The notes beneath the pieces were generated by a model that was given only the letters and a program-made list of their open reading frames with translations, was not told where the DNA came from and did not search any database. Of a stretch of 64,000 nucleotides of DNA, positions 25,069-35,196 are shown in pieces. How positions within the stretch are numbered: position 1 is the first letter of the stretch; every line of letters starts with the position of its first letter. The stretch comes from Clostridia bacterium (GTDB lineage Bacteria > Bacillota > Clostridia > Lachnospirales > Cellulosilyticaceae), in assembly GCA_029239755.1 (NCBI GenBank), contig JARBUI010000005.1, positions 1 through 64,000 on the forward strand. The letters are read 5' to 3'. Both the position numbers and the translations under genes were made by a program.

Positions 25069-28000
25069 CTGCACCTGCTCCCATATCATAGATATTCGTT
25101 TCTTCTGTTCTAATTTGTTTCTCTACTATATCTGCCATTGCACGGAGTGTATCGAGTGAAGTAAGAATCTGCAGTGAAGCTTCAATCGCAGCTCTTCTTA
25201 TTTTGAAGCCGTCACGGTTGGAGTCATTACCTTTTGTAGGGGTGTTGACTACAATATTAACTTCTCCACTTCTTATCACATTAATGATTTCATCGCTGCC
25301 TTCTGATAACTTCTTCACTACTTTAGCATCGATGCCGCTGGCTTGTAATTTCTTAGCTGTCCCTTCTGTTGCAACAAAGTTATATCCAAGAGCCGCAAAA
25401 CGTTTAGCAAGCCCTGCAAACTCATCCTGGTCATACTTTTGTATCGTTGCGAAGATGGTTCCGCCTTGTCTTGGAAGGCTCTTACCTGCTGCTATAAAAC
25501 CTTTGTAAAGTGCTTCTTCCACTGTAACCCCTACCCCTAGAACTTCTCCTGTTGATTTCATCTCCGGTCCAAGGCTTACTTCTACTCTTGGAAGCTTTTC
25601 GGTTGAGAAGACTGGTACTTTAACCGCATAGAAATTTTGTGGTTCTGGATAAAGTCCTGTTCCATAGCCCATGTCACCTATCTTTTCGCCAAGCATTGCT
25701 CTCACGGCAAGGTCGATAATTGGTACGCGGGTTACCTTTGAAATGTACGGTACTGTTCGGCTCGAACGTGGGTTTACTTCTATAATATATAGGTCATTTT
25801 TGTATTCAATGTACTGGATGTTAATCATCCCTAATACCTTTAACTCTTTTGCAATCATTCTTGTACAGGTCACAATTTTTTCTTTGATATGCTCTGGTAT
25901 ATTAACACTTGGATAAATACTTGTACTGTCTCCTGAGTGAATCCCTGCTCTTTCTAAATGCTCCATAATACCTGGTATCAGGATTTCTTCACCGTCACAA
26001 AGGGCATCAACTTCTATTTCACGGCCCATTAGGTATCTGTCTATTAAGACTGGATTTTCCGGGTCTCTTTCAAAGGCATTCACAAGATATCTTCTAAGCT
26101 GTTCTTCTTCGTAAGTGATTTCCATCCCTTGGCCGCCAAGGACATAGGATGGTCTTACAAGCACTGGGTATCCAAGATCTTCAGCAACCTGCAAGCCTTC
26201 TTCCATAGACCAGATTGCCTTGCCTTTTGGCCTTTTGATTTGAAGCTTTTCGAGAACTTCATCAAATTTTTCTCTATCTTCTGCTGCGTCCACTTGTTTT
26301 GGATGTGTGCCAAGTACTGGGATATCCATTTTATCACAGAATTTAGCAAGCTTAATGGCTGTCTGCCCGCCAAACTGTAAGATAACACCCATTGGTTTTT
26401 CTTTAAGGTAGATATGGTAGAAATCTTCATCTGTTAATGGCTCAAAGTAAAGTTTATCTGAGATATTAAAGTCTGTACTTACAGTTTCTGGGTTATTATT
26501 AACAATGATTGTCTCGATGCCGCGTGCTCTAAGAGCCATGATCGCATGTACTGAGCAGTAGTCAAACTCAATTCCTTGACCAATTCGGATAGGCCCTGAG
26601 CCAATAACCATAATCTTTTGTTTGTCTGATACTTCAACTTCATCTGTCTTATCGTAGGTTGAGTAGTAGTATGGAGACTCAGCTTCGAACTCTCCTCCAC
26701 AGGTATCAACCATTTTGTAAACAGGCACAATGTCCCATTTAAAGCGGAGGTCTCTTATATCATCTTCTACTACGCCGATAAGTTCAGCAATAGCTTTATC
26801 TGAAAACCCACGTCTTTTAAGTTTGCGAAGGTAATGAGGGGTAAGCTCATCATAAGCCATTTCTGAAAGAAGCTCTTCCTGCTCTACGATCCATTTGAAT
26901 TTTTTAACAAAGAAGATATCCATGCCTGTTATTTTGCAAACTTGCTCTTCTCTATAGTGTCTGCGAAGCATTTCTGCTAAGGCAAAGATTCTTTCATCAT
27001 CTGCTATAACAACTTTCTCTTTTAGCTCATCCAGTGAACACTCCTGCAGCTTTTTGTGCTTAAAGCTAAACTGACCGATTTCAAGAGACCTGAGGCCTTT
27101 TAGAAATGCGCTTTCGAAGCTGTTGCCGATGGCCATAATTTCACCTGTTGCCATCATCTTTGTTCCTAGCGTACGTTTAGCGGTATAGAATTTGTCAAAT
27201 GGCCATTTTGGTATTTTACAAACGACATAATCAAGAGTTGGTTCAAAGCAGGCATAGGTCTTGCCTGTTACAGTATTAGGAATTTCATCAAGCCCATAAC
27301 CTAGTGCAATTTTTGCTGACACTCTGGCGATCGGATAACCCGTTGCTTTTGAAGCAAGAGCCGATGAGCGGCTTACACGAGGATTGATTTCAATAACTGC
27401 ATACTCAAAGCTGTCTGGATTGAGAGCTAGCTGAACATTACAGCCTCCTCTGATATCACAGGCTGAGATAATGTCTAAAGAAGCTCTTCTAAGCATTTGA
27501 TATTCTTTATCTGAAAGGGTTTGAGAAGGGGCTACGACAATACTGTCTCCTGTGTGAATTCCTACTGGATCAATGTTTTCCATATTACATACCGTAATAG
27601 CTGTGCCATAACTGTCTCGCATCACCTCGTATTCTACTTCTTTCCAGCCTTTAATACACTTCTCAATAAGGACTTGGTGTACACGGGATAGGTGAAGACC
27701 GCTTGCGGCAATTTCTCTAAGTTCTTCTTCTGTCTCAGTAATACCACCTCCTGTTCCTCCTAAGGTATAAGCTGGTCTTACAACAACTGGATAACCAATC
27801 TTTCTTGCAAACGCTACAGCATCTTCTACTGTCTCTACAGTCTTACTCTCAATAACAGGCTGATTAATTCTATCCATCAGAGCTCTGAAGTCTTCTCTGT
27901 CTTCGCCCTCTTTAATCGCTGATATTTGTGTTCCTATAACTCTTACATTATATTTTTCTAAAATACCTTTATCATGAAGCTCAACCGCAAGGTTCAGACC

Positions 28001-28282
28001 CGTTTGTCCGCCTACGCCGGCTAAGAGACTGTCTGGTTTTTCTTTTGCAATAACTTTCTCGATGAAGTCTATTGTAAGGGGTTCAATATATATTTTATCC
28101 GCTACTTCTTTGTCTGTCATGATTGTAGCGGGGTTGCTGTTTACTAAAACAACTTCTATGCCTTCCTCTTTAATGGCTTGACAAGCCTGAGTTCCAGAAT
28201 AGTCAAACTCTGCTGCCTGCCCAATAACAATGGGGCCTGATCCTATTACCAGTACTTTTTTTATGCTCATGTCTCTTGGCAT
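25061..28282 (-). CDS. carB: Carbamoyl phosphate synthase large subunit
   Basis: 1073 residues, full family length. Two homologous ATP-grasp halves are visible: [20 protein letters not shown] at the start and [20 protein letters not shown] in the second half, each followed by ATP-binding loops such as [12 protein letters not shown] and [11 protein letters not shown], and a C-terminal MGS-type allosteric domain. It makes carbamoyl phosphate from bicarbonate, two ATP and the ammonia delivered by CarA. It starts one base inside the carA stop (TAATG) and is part of the pyr operon, with no arginine genes in view. Confidence 0.97.
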   Translation of the reverse strand: MPRDMSIKKVLVIGSGPIVIGQAAEFDYSGTQACQAIKEEGIEVVLVNSNPATIMTDKEVADKIYIEPLTIDFIEKVIAKEKPDSLLAGVGGQTGLNLAVELHDKGILEKYNVRVIGTQISAIKEGEDREDFRALMDRINQPVIESKTVETVEDAVAFARKIGYPVVVRPAYTLGGTGGGITETEEELREIAASGLHLSRVHQVLIEKCIKGWKEVEYEVMRDSYGTAITVCNMENIDPVGIHTGDSIVVAPSQTLSDKEYQMLRRASLDIISACDIRGGCNVQLALNPDSFEYAVIEINPRVSRSSALASKATGYPIARVSAKIALGYGLDEIPNTVTGKTYACFEPTLDYVVCKIPKWPFDKFYTAKRTLGTKMMATGEIMAIGNSFESAFLKGLRSLEIGQFSFKHKKLQECSLDELKEKVVIADDERIFALAEMLRRHYREEQVCKITGMDIFFVKKFKWIVEQEELLSEMAYDELTPHYLRKLKRRGFSDKAIAELIGVVEDDIRDLRFKWDIVPVYKMVDTCGGEFEAESPYYYSTYDKTDEVEVSDKQKIMVIGSGPIRIGQGIEFDYCSVHAIMALRARGIETIIVNNNPETVSTDFNISDKLYFEPLTDEDFYHIYLKEKPMGVILQFGGQTAIKLAKFCDKMDIPVLGTHPKQVDAAEDREKFDEVLEKLQIKRPKGKAIWSMEEGLQVAEDLGYPVLVRPSYVLGGQGMEITYEEEQLRRYLVNAFERDPENPVLIDRYLMGREIEVDALCDGEEILIPGIMEHLERAGIHSGDSTSIYPSVNIPEHIKEKIVTCTRMIAKELKVLGMINIQYIEYKNDLYIIEVNPRSSRTVPYISKVTRVPIIDLAVRAMLGEKIGDMGYGTGLYPEPQNFYAVKVPVFSTEKLPRVEVSLGPEMKSTGEVLGVGVTVEEALYKGFIAAGKSLPRQGGTIFATIQKYDQDEFAGLAKRFAALGYNFVATEGTAKKLQASGIDAKVVKKLSEGSDEIINVIRSGEVNIVVNTPTKGNDSNRDGFKIRRAAIEASLQILTSLDTLRAMADIVEKQIRTEETNIYDMGAGADE

Positions 28283-29343
28283 TATAATTTACCTCCCTGC
28301 ATTACTTTAATGAACTCGTCAAAAATGTGCGCTGTGTCTGTTGGTCCTGGAGCTGCTTCCGGATGGAATTGTACGCTGTAGATGTTAAGGTCTTCAAAGT
28401 ACATTCCCTCTACTGTTTGGTCATTAAGGTTCGTGTGTGTAATCCTTGCTCCGGCTGGAATGGTTTCAACCACATAGTTATGATTTTGTGAAGTAATATA
28501 AACACGGTTTGTGATGAAGTCTTTAACCGGGTGATTACAGCCATGATGGCCAAACTTGAGTTTCATTGTGTCTCCGCCTAGCGCAAGAGATAAGAGCTGA
28601 TGCCCTAAACATATTGCTGTAATTGGCTTTTTACCTACGATTTGCTTAACCGCTTCTACCACCTCTGGAACGTCCTTAGGGTCTGCAGGTCCATTGGATA
28701 GGAATACGCCGTCTGGATTTACGCTAAGGATTTCTTCGGCTGTAGCCGATGCCGGAAATACTGTCAGCTTACAACCTCTTGCTTCAAGGGAGCGCAGAAT
28801 GTTTTGTTTAATCCCGCAGTCAATAACTGCTACGTGAATTTTCTTGCCCTTAATTTCATACTTTTCTTTAGTCGTTACTTCTGATACAGCCATTTGATTG
28901 TTAAAAGCATCTATTTTAAGTTTAATTTGACTTGGTGTAAGCTCTCTTACGGCTATAATCGCTCTCATCGTACCATGTTCTCTAATGACTTTTGTAAGTG
29001 CTCTTGTATCAATCCCTTCAAGACCGATGATCTTCTGAGACTTAAGGTACCCGTCTAAAGTAAGCTCACATCTGAAGTTATTTGGGTAATCACTTCTCTC
29101 TCTTACAATAAAAGCTCTTACGTGTGCTTTATAACTTTCCATATCTTCAAGGTTAATCCCATAGTTACCAACAAGCGGATAAGTCATAACAACCATTTGA
29201 CCGTAGTAAGACGGGTCAGTCAGTATTTCCTGATAGCCTGTCATCCCTGTATTAAAGACAACCTCTCCTATTGTTTCTTTTAAATACCCAAAAGCCTTGC
29301 CCTCAAAAACCATGCCATTTTCTAATATAAGTTGTGCTTTCAT
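28282..29343 (-). CDS. carA: Carbamoyl phosphate synthase small (glutaminase) subunit
   Basis: 353 residues. An N-terminal CPSase domain ([19 protein letters not shown]) is followed by a class I glutamine amidotransferase with nucleophile Cys in AICLGHQLL and the His/Glu pair in [12 protein letters not shown]. It releases ammonia from glutamine for CarB. It overlaps pyrF by one base upstream and carB by one base downstream, so the genes are translationally coupled. Confidence 0.97.
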   Translation of the reverse strand: MKAQLILENGMVFEGKAFGYLKETIGEVVFNTGMTGYQEILTDPSYYGQMVVMTYPLVGNYGINLEDMESYKAHVRAFIVRERSDYPNNFRCELTLDGYLKSQKIIGLEGIDTRALTKVIREHGTMRAIIAVRELTPSQIKLKIDAFNNQMAVSEVTTKEKYEIKGKKIHVAVIDCGIKQNILRSLEARGCKLTVFPASATAEEILSVNPDGVFLSNGPADPKDVPEVVEAVKQIVGKKPITAICLGHQLLSLALGGDTMKLKFGHHGCNHPVKDFITNRVYITSQNHNYVVETIPAGARITHTNLNDQTVEGMYFEDLNIYSVQFHPEAAPGPTDTAHIFDEFIKVMQGGKL

Positions 29344-30257
29344 CAGCTCATCACTCCTTGTAAATCATCTCTCATAGCTAGTACTGCTTCTCTAGAAGCT
29401 TGTGCAAATTCTTTTTCTGATATTTCTTTATTACTCTGGTAAGCTGCGATAATACCTCTTGAAGAGTTAACAATAATGCCTGTTCCATCTTTATCAAAGT
29501 ATTCTTTAAGATCCTCGGCTTTGCCGCCTTGAGCGCCGTATCCAGGTACTAAGAAGAACGTATGTGGCATTCTCTTTCTGAGTTCTATGCCCTGTTCTTT
29601 GTATGTAGCCCCTACTACGGCTCCTATTTTGCTATAACCGAGTTCTCCCATGGCGAGTTCTCCCCACTTACTTACCAAATCTGCTGCTTTATCATAAACC
29701 GGCATTCCGTCAGTTAATAGATCCTGAAGCTCGGTGCCGCTTGGATTACTTGTCTTTACTAGGATAAAAAGTCCTCTATCATACTTGTTGCATGCTTCAA
29801 TGAAAGGGGATATCCCGTCAAACCCCATATAAGGATTGAGGGTCACTGCATCTTCCTGCCAAAGATCTATATGAACATCTTCTATATCAACTCCTGCAAT
29901 ATGCCCTGCATAAGCTGCTGCTGTTGAAGCAATATCACCTCTTTTAACATCTCCTATGACAACAAGTCCTTTTGCTCTTGCATAAGCAATGGTTTCTATA
30001 TACGCTCTAAGGCCCTCTAATCCATATTGTTCATACATGGCTACTTGCGGCTTCACAGCAGGTATAAGTCCACTTACTTCATCTAAGATGGCTTTATTAA
30101 ACTTTAAGAACATTTCAGCTACTGCTTTAGGTGACTTACCATATGCCTCAAGCATCTCTTCTTTAATAAAAGAAGGAATCATAGCATAGGTTGGGTCAAG
30201 CCCTACAACTGTTGGATTTTGTGTCTGCTTAATTTTAGTTATTAATCTATCTATCAT
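29343..30257 (-). CDS. pyrF: Orotidine 5'-phosphate decarboxylase (long type)
   Basis: 304 residues, the longer class of OMP decarboxylase. The catalytic motif is VVIGDVKRGDIASTA with the Lys/Asp charge network, and VGATYKEQ and FLVPGYGAQGG form the phosphate site. The ATG at 30257 has AGGAG seven bases upstream; a GTG three bases earlier is the alternative. It makes UMP, the last step of the pathway encoded here. Confidence 0.95.
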   Translation of the reverse strand: MIDRLITKIKQTQNPTVVGLDPTYAMIPSFIKEEMLEAYGKSPKAVAEMFLKFNKAILDEVSGLIPAVKPQVAMYEQYGLEGLRAYIETIAYARAKGLVVIGDVKRGDIASTAAAYAGHIAGVDIEDVHIDLWQEDAVTLNPYMGFDGISPFIEACNKYDRGLFILVKTSNPSGTELQDLLTDGMPVYDKAADLVSKWGELAMGELGYSKIGAVVGATYKEQGIELRKRMPHTFFLVPGYGAQGGKAEDLKEYFDKDGTGIIVNSSRGIIAAYQSNKEISEKEFAQASREAVLAMRDDLQGVMS

Positions 30258-30348
30258 CACTTTTCTCCTTTATTCTGCTTACTCTACTCTTATTGTATCT
30301 ACTTTTGAATTTTTATGCAATATATTTAATAATTATTCTATGCATATT

Positions 30349-31623
30349 CTACTGTTTTTGATAAACAATTTTTCCCTTTACGATGGTATAGCTCACTTCA
30401 CCTGACACAGCCATTCCAGTAAAAGGTGTATTTTTACCTTTACTTACAAATTTTGCAGGATCAATGTTATAAGCTGCCTCGGTATCTATGATGGTAATAT
30501 CTGCTGTTTTGCCGACCTCAATACTCCCTTTGTCAATCCCGAGTATTTTAGCAGGCTTAGTACTCATTTTGTCTATAAGCTCCATGGGTGATAAAATACC
30601 TGTTTTAACAAGGTGCGTATAACTAAGTGCAAAACTCGTCTCAAGTCCTACAATGCCAAAAGGAGCTTTATCAAACTCTACATTTTTTTCATCATAGTGA
30701 TGGGGCGCATGATCGGTTGCAATTACATCTATAACCCCTTCTTTAAGTGCTTCCTTCATGGCTTCTACATCTTCTTTTGTTCTAAGCGGAGGATTCATCT
30801 TTTTGTTAGTATCGTAATCTCCGAGTATACTGTCATCCAGTGTAAAGTAATGAGGTGCAGTTTCAGCGGTTATATTTACTCCCTGAAGTTTTGCCATGCG
30901 GATAAGATCTATACTGCCTTTAGTACTCATATGTGAAAGATGAAGTTTTGCTCCTGTATATTTTGCTAAGATAATATCTCTTGCAACAATCACTTCTTCT
31001 GCTTCTCTTCCTATTCCTTTGATGCCAAAAAGCTGTGCATTTTCTCCTGCATTCATGGAACCCCCTGCAAGGGTATGGTCTTCAGTATGGGAGAAGATGG
31101 GGATATCAAACGGTTTAACATATTGCATAGCCTTTTTCATAAGACCTGCGTCCATAACAGTCTTGCCGTCTTCACTAACTGCGCAGATGCCGTGTTCTCT
31201 CATCTTACCAATGTTAGCAAGGCTCTCTCCTTCCTGCCCTTTAGTAATGGCTCCTACAGGAAGAACATTAACACCATTTGCCTTTGCTGCCATCGCATGT
31301 ATATATTCTACTACACATTCATTGTCTATAACAGGATTTGTATTGGGCATGCAGCATACGGTCGTAAAACCACCCCTTGCAGCTGCCTCACATCCACTTT
31401 TAATATCCTCTTTATGTTCAAAGCCTGGTTCTCTAAAATGAACATGGAGATCAATGAGGCCGGGAACAACCCACTTGCCGCTGGCATCAATTGTCTGATC
31501 TGCTGTTTGATTGTTATCTTCACCTATCTCTATAATTTTACCATCTTCAATCCAAATATCAGTAACCTCTTCTGTTTGTGTTTTAGGATTAATCAGTAAC
31601 CCATCTTTAATACACATTTTCAT
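30349..31623 (-). CDS. pyrC: Dihydroorotase
   Basis: 424 residues, class I dihydroorotase of the amidohydrolase family. The metal motif DLHVHFREPGFEHKED is near residue 55, followed by PNTNPV, SHMSTKGSIDL and the final metal Asp in ATDHAPHHYDEK. It cyclises carbamoyl aspartate to dihydroorotate. Its start overlaps the pyrB stop by four bases (ATGA). The 88-base gap before pyrF is the widest inside the operon. Confidence 0.96.
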   Translation of the reverse strand: MKMCIKDGLLINPKTQTEEVTDIWIEDGKIIEIGEDNNQTADQTIDASGKWVVPGLIDLHVHFREPGFEHKEDIKSGCEAAARGGFTTVCCMPNTNPVIDNECVVEYIHAMAAKANGVNVLPVGAITKGQEGESLANIGKMREHGICAVSEDGKTVMDAGLMKKAMQYVKPFDIPIFSHTEDHTLAGGSMNAGENAQLFGIKGIGREAEEVIVARDIILAKYTGAKLHLSHMSTKGSIDLIRMAKLQGVNITAETAPHYFTLDDSILGDYDTNKKMNPPLRTKEDVEAMKEALKEGVIDVIATDHAPHHYDEKNVEFDKAPFGIVGLETSFALSYTHLVKTGILSPMELIDKMSTKPAKILGIDKGSIEVGKTADITIIDTEAAYNIDPAKFVSKGKNTPFTGMAVSGEVSYTIVKGKIVYQKQ

Positions 31624-32549
31624 GATTTTGCTCTCCCTTCACTTAGCAGTGTTAAAATAGCCATTCTTACTGCTACACCATTTGTGACTTGTTCGTCTAT
31701 CACCGAAACGCCGCTGTCAATGAGCTCCGGCATTAGTTCTACCCCTCTGTTAACAGGGGCTGGATGCATCAAGATGGCATCCTCTTTTGCATAAGAAAAC
31801 GTTTCTTCATCCAGGCCATAAAGCTGACTATATTCTCTAAGGTTCGGAAAAAGTCCGCCTTTTTGCCTCTCCAGCTGAATACGAAGCGCCATCACAACAT
31901 CAGCATTTCTAACAGCAGATTTTATATCCGTTGTTACCTCACATCCAAGAGCCTCCATACTTTTTGCAGTTAGGGTACCTGGACCTGCCAGCGTGACATG
32001 TGCCCCTAGCTTGACAAGACCAAAAATATCAGATCTTGCAACCCTGCTGTGAGCTATATCTCCTACGATTGTTACATTAAGTCCTTTGAAGCTGCCTTTC
32101 TTTTCGTAGATCGTATAAAGATCTAAAAGTGCCTGTGTTGGATGTTCGTTAGCTCCATCCCCTGCATTCATAACGGATGCTTTTACATTTTTAGCTAAGA
32201 GGTGTGCTGCCCCGCTCATACTATGCCTTATAATCATATACTCTATACCCATTTTATCAAGTGTAATACCTGTATCTGCGAGTGTTTCACCTTTTTGTAC
32301 ACTGCTTGAAGCAATGCCAAGGTCCACCACGTTCGCTCCAAGATACATCCCAGCCATAGTAAAGGCTACTCTTGTTCTTGTACTATTCTCATAAAATAGG
32401 GTAACAATGCTTTTATCTTTTAATACATCTAATTTACTCCTAGACCCTAAAACGATTGGTTTCATGTCCTTTGCGAGTTCTATTATCGACATGATTTCTG
32501 AAACTCCTAAATCTCTTATACCTAGTAAGTCTTTTTTATGAAGCATCAT
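31620..32549 (-). CDS. pyrB: Aspartate carbamoyltransferase catalytic subunit
   Basis: About 309 residues. It has the carbamoyl-phosphate loop YENSTRTRVAF, HPTQALLD and HPAPVNRGVE. The ATG at 32549 (or the next ATG at 32546) is preceded by AGGATGG and fits the family N-terminus LLGIRDL; the longer frame begins only with TTG inside the attenuator. No pyrI regulatory subunit is present. First gene of the operon, controlled by the leader described at 32588-32881. Confidence 0.96.
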   Translation of the reverse strand: MMLHKKDLLGIRDLGVSEIMSIIELAKDMKPIVLGSRSKLDVLKDKSIVTLFYENSTRTRVAFTMAGMYLGANVVDLGIASSSVQKGETLADTGITLDKMGIEYMIIRHSMSGAAHLLAKNVKASVMNAGDGANEHPTQALLDLYTIYEKKGSFKGLNVTIVGDIAHSRVARSDIFGLVKLGAHVTLAGPGTLTAKSMEALGCEVTTDIKSAVRNADVVMALRIQLERQKGGLFPNLREYSQLYGLDEETFSYAKEDAILMHPAPVNRGVELMPELIDSGVSVIDEQVTNGVAVRMAILTLLSEGRAKS

Positions 32550-32587
32550 AGCACCATCCTTTATAAACTTATTTTTTGGCAAAATAA

Positions 32588-32624
32588 AAGGTAATAAAAA
32601 GATTTATCATCTTTTTATTACCTT
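32588..32624 (-). terminator. Attenuator terminator in the pyr leader
   Basis: A perfect 16-bp stem (32588-32603 with 32609-32624) and a 5-base loop, followed on the minus strand by TTTTATTTT. It lies 39 bases before the pyrB start. Its 5' strand can instead pair with the upstream antiterminator segment at 32820-32828. Confidence 0.88.
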
Positions 32625-32783
32625 ATAACTTGCGAGAGATACTAATTTTTGGAAAACATAAGCTAAGACACCTATGCCATTAGAAACAAAGCATGTATCC
32701 GCTGTTTTTATATTTAATTTTACGTGTTTATTATATCTTACCAAATCCATTATACTGGTTGTTTGAGTGTTTATTTGTCTCAT
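32607..32783 (-). CDS. Pyr leader ORF (58 codons) ending in the attenuator loop
   Basis: The minus strand has ATG at 32783 with AAAGGAG six bases upstream and stays open for 58 codons (MRQINTQTTSIMDLVRYNKH at the start, SLASYKVIKR at the end), stopping in the loop of the terminator. The protein resembles nothing I know. The ribosome binding site adjoins the 3' arm of the PyrR-binding hairpin, so translation may be affected by PyrR, and ribosomes finishing the ORF would cover the terminator stem. It may also be a fortuitous frame. Confidence 0.5.
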   Translation of the reverse strand: MRQINTQTTSIMDLVRYNKHVKLNIKTADTCFVSNGIGVLAYVFQKLVSLASYKVIKR

Positions 32784-32791
32784 GATAATCT

Positions 32792-32828
32792 CCTTTTTGG
32801 CCTCTCTGGACCAAGCTTAAAGGTAATA
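32792..32828 (-). promoter_or_regulatory. PyrR-binding anti-antiterminator and antiterminator segment
   Basis: On the minus strand CCTTT and TTGG pair with CCAA and AAAGG around the loop TCCAGAGAGG, which fits the conserved PyrR-binding loop of Bacillus pyr attenuators. The segment TATTACCTT (32820-32828), partly locked in this hairpin, is perfectly complementary to the 5' part of the terminator stem (32616-32624). With UMP-bound PyrR the terminator forms; without it the long-range antiterminator can form. No pyrR gene is in the window. Confidence 0.85.
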
Positions 32829-32852
32829 TTTATATTCAATTTTCTGTGTTAT

Positions 32853-32881
32853 ATCATATCACAGCTGACTGGCAGTGTCAA
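32853..32881 (-). promoter_or_regulatory. Sigma-A-type promoter of the pyr operon
   Basis: On the minus strand TTGACA (32876-32881), a 17-base spacer and TATGAT (32853-32858). It lies just upstream of the PyrR element, so the leader would begin at about 32846. Confidence 0.85.
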
Positions 32882-33009
32882 CATATTCGACGCATATTTT
32901 TAGGACAAGTTTACTATATTCCATTTCCATAAATATCCATATATTTTTCACCCTTTAAGCCTTAGTGAATATATTAATACTGATATTGTTTATAATCTAG
33001 GAGTACACT

Positions 33010-33936
33010 ATGCTGACCAAACAACAATTTATTCATCACTCTCTGCACCTTAATTTGTTTTTCCTTAGAATCATTAAAGAACATTTTATATTTTTAGAAG
33101 CAGCCTTATTTATGAAAAATAAAAAGCTAATGGGAGAGGCAGAATTCTTTAAAAATGAATTCGAACGGCTACTGAAGCACACTATTATGCTGGCAGAAAG
33201 TGCGATGGATTTTAAAATGCCAAACGCTAATGAGTTTGTAACAAAATATACCTTAGATGCAGAAAAAATAACTCAATTTGCAACTGGCATCCCTATTGAT
33301 ATGAGTATTACTAAAATGGAAATATCTTTGATGTCTGAAAAAGATTCTAAGCATCATCATGCTTTACTAGAAGACCATGTCTATAAACTTAATGACCGCA
33401 TCATTAAAACAGTTACTGCCGTTATCAAGGTGAAATCACAGCTTTTAGAAGATGTCTTGTCCTGCAAGCTTTTTGTCAATACCTATCCCTCTCTTTTAGA
33501 ACATGTACTTGAAGAAACGAAGCACTACCTGGACCTGTTAAGCAAATTGCAGGGCCGTATAGAAATCCATATGAAACAAGATCTTATGAGTGAAGAAAAT
33601 TTCTGGAATCACATTATGTCCGAGCACTCCTTATTTATTAGAGGCTTATTAGATCCATCTGAGAAACAATTATTTGATATTGCAGATGAATTTGCGGAAG
33701 AATTTGAGACACTTGAGAAACAAACAGAGGATTTAAATATGTTATCAAGTGGTTTATCAGCACTTACTGAACGTACAATAAGATCAGTTACTGCCCTTAG
33801 AGACTTTAAAGCGCAGGCTACAGAGGGACTGCTTGGCTGTAAAATTAAAGCTATTATTCTTCCGCTGCTTGCTGATCACGTTCTTAGAGAAGCTAATCAT
33901 TACTTACATCTTTTAAACATGCCTGATGATATGTAA
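33010..33936 (+). CDS. DUF2935 domain protein (two helical-bundle repeats)
   Basis: 308 residues, all-helical. Two copies of the same unit are visible: one around HLNLFFLRIIKEHFIFLEAALF with LLEDVLSCKLFVNTYPSLLEHVLEE, another around FWNHIMSEHSLFIRGLLDPSE with TEGLLGCKIKAIILPLLADHVLRE. Regular His and Glu residues in the helices (KEH, EE, SEH, DHV, RE) could bind metal as in hemerythrin-like or ferritin-like bundles. The family is common in spore-formers but has no established function. It ends before a shared terminator with the convergent efflux operon. Confidence 0.85.
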   Translation: MLTKQQFIHHSLHLNLFFLRIIKEHFIFLEAALFMKNKKLMGEAEFFKNEFERLLKHTIMLAESAMDFKMPNANEFVTKYTLDAEKITQFATGIPIDMSITKMEISLMSEKDSKHHHALLEDHVYKLNDRIIKTVTAVIKVKSQLLEDVLSCKLFVNTYPSLLEHVLEETKHYLDLLSKLQGRIEIHMKQDLMSEENFWNHIMSEHSLFIRGLLDPSEKQLFDIADEFAEEFETLEKQTEDLNMLSSGLSALTERTIRSVTALRDFKAQATEGLLGCKIKAIILPLLADHVLREANHYLHLLNMPDDM

Positions 33937-33995
33937 CCATTAATAATCTTCTATTTATAAATAGGCTATCCCCTCTATTTTTCATAAAGCCAAAT

Positions 33996-34024
33996 GAGGT
34001 CATTAGATTTTTACTAATGACCTC
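33996..34024. terminator. Hairpin between convergent DUF2935 and efflux genes
   Basis: GAGGTCATTAG pairs perfectly with CTAATGACCTC around a 7-base loop. It overlaps the stop region of the permease gene; T content on either side is modest, so it could serve both strands. Confidence 0.65.
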
Positions 34025-35196
34025 TATATACTTCTTAATGCATCTATTGGACTTAGCTTTGAAGCTTTCCTCGCAGGAGCCAGGCCAAACACAATACCGA
34101 TTGAAGCCGAAAATCCAAGAGCCAGCGCAACTGTAGCCATAGATAGTATAAAAGCTGTTTCTATCATCATACATACCAAGAAGGCAATAACGATACCAAG
34201 CAAAAGACCAATAACGCCGCCAAAACATGATAGAAATATGGCTTCAATTAAAAATTGCTGCTGTATTCGCCTAGGCTTTGCTCCCAGTGCTTTTCTAAGG
34301 CCTATCTCAGCTGTACGTTCTGTCACAGATACTAACATCATATTCATAATACCAATCCCTCCAACTACAAGAGATATAGAAGCTATGCCTGCAAGCATCA
34401 GACTTAGTGTATGAGTCATTTGACTGATTGTGTCTAAAATATCCTGCATATTAGTAATAGAATATCCTTCTTCATTGTAATTAAACGCTTCGCTAAGCAC
34501 ACTCTGAATATCTGTTGTTATCGTATCTGAATACTCACTATTTGACATATATACATCTACACTTGATATATATTTTGTCCCTAAAAAGCTCATAGCCGTT
34601 GTATAAGGAATGATAACCGAGTCATCATTTAAACTTATTGCAAAACCCTTTGAACCTTGCAGGGTACCGATTACAGTATAGGTAACTCCTCCAATCATTA
34701 AATCCTTCTCCAGCGGATTTTCACTCCAAAACAATTCCTCTACGATGTTCTGGCCAATTAAACAAACTTTATTTTTATTTTTGATATCTAAAATATTTAT
34801 CCCTCTGCCAGTTTGTATAAGATCATCTGATTTTAAAAAGTATACTTCATTCTTTCCCTGAACAGCAACATCTTCTTTAACTATTTTATTGTGAACTACA
34901 GCTGTCTTACCTGTTATCGTAGGCGATACACCTAAAACATTCTCCACTTCTGCAATTTTATTAATATCACTATTTAAAAGTCCTTGTTTAAGAGGTGTGC
35001 CCCTTGTTTGTATTGTTATTTTATCAGCTCCAATAGATGCAACCTGGCTTGTAACGCTGTCAGTAGCTCCCTGTACTATTGTAATGAGTGCAATGATAGA
35101 TGACACGCCTATGACAATCCCTAAAATAGTAAGAAGTGATCTTACTTTATTATGAATAATATTCTGCCACGACATTTTTATACTTTCTTTAAACAT
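34024..35196 (-). CDS. MacB-like ABC transporter permease (FtsX domain)
   Basis: About 390 residues. It has an N-terminal membrane segment (SLLTILGIVIGVSSIIAL), a large extracytoplasmic MacB core domain and three C-terminal membrane segments of the FtsX fold with MNMMLVSVTERTAEIGLRKA, the segment that couples to the ATPase. ATG 35196 overlaps the ATPase stop by 8 bases; the longer frame begins with TTG at 35211. With the adaptor and ATPase it forms a MacAB-like exporter of peptides, lipids or drugs. Confidence 0.92.
   Translation of the reverse strand: MFKESIKMSWQNIIHNKVRSLLTILGIVIGVSSIIALITIVQGATDSVTSQVASIGADKITIQTRGTPLKQGLLNSDINKIAEVENVLGVSPTITGKTAVVHNKIVKEDVAVQGKNEVYFLKSDDLIQTGRGINILDIKNKNKVCLIGQNIVEELFWSENPLEKDLMIGGVTYTVIGTLQGSKGFAISLNDDSVIIPYTTAMSFLGTKYISSVDVYMSNSEYSDTITTDIQSVLSEAFNYNEEGYSITNMQDILDTISQMTHTLSLMLAGIASISLVVGGIGIMNMMLVSVTERTAEIGLRKALGAKPRRIQQQFLIEAIFLSCFGGVIGLLLGIVIAFLVCMMIETAFILSMATVALALGFSASIGIVFGLAPARKASKLSPIDALRSI

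Noticed and set aside
26129-26430. Overlapping ORFs on both strands inside carB
   Set aside because: Shadows of the large carB coding region, which is intact over its full length.
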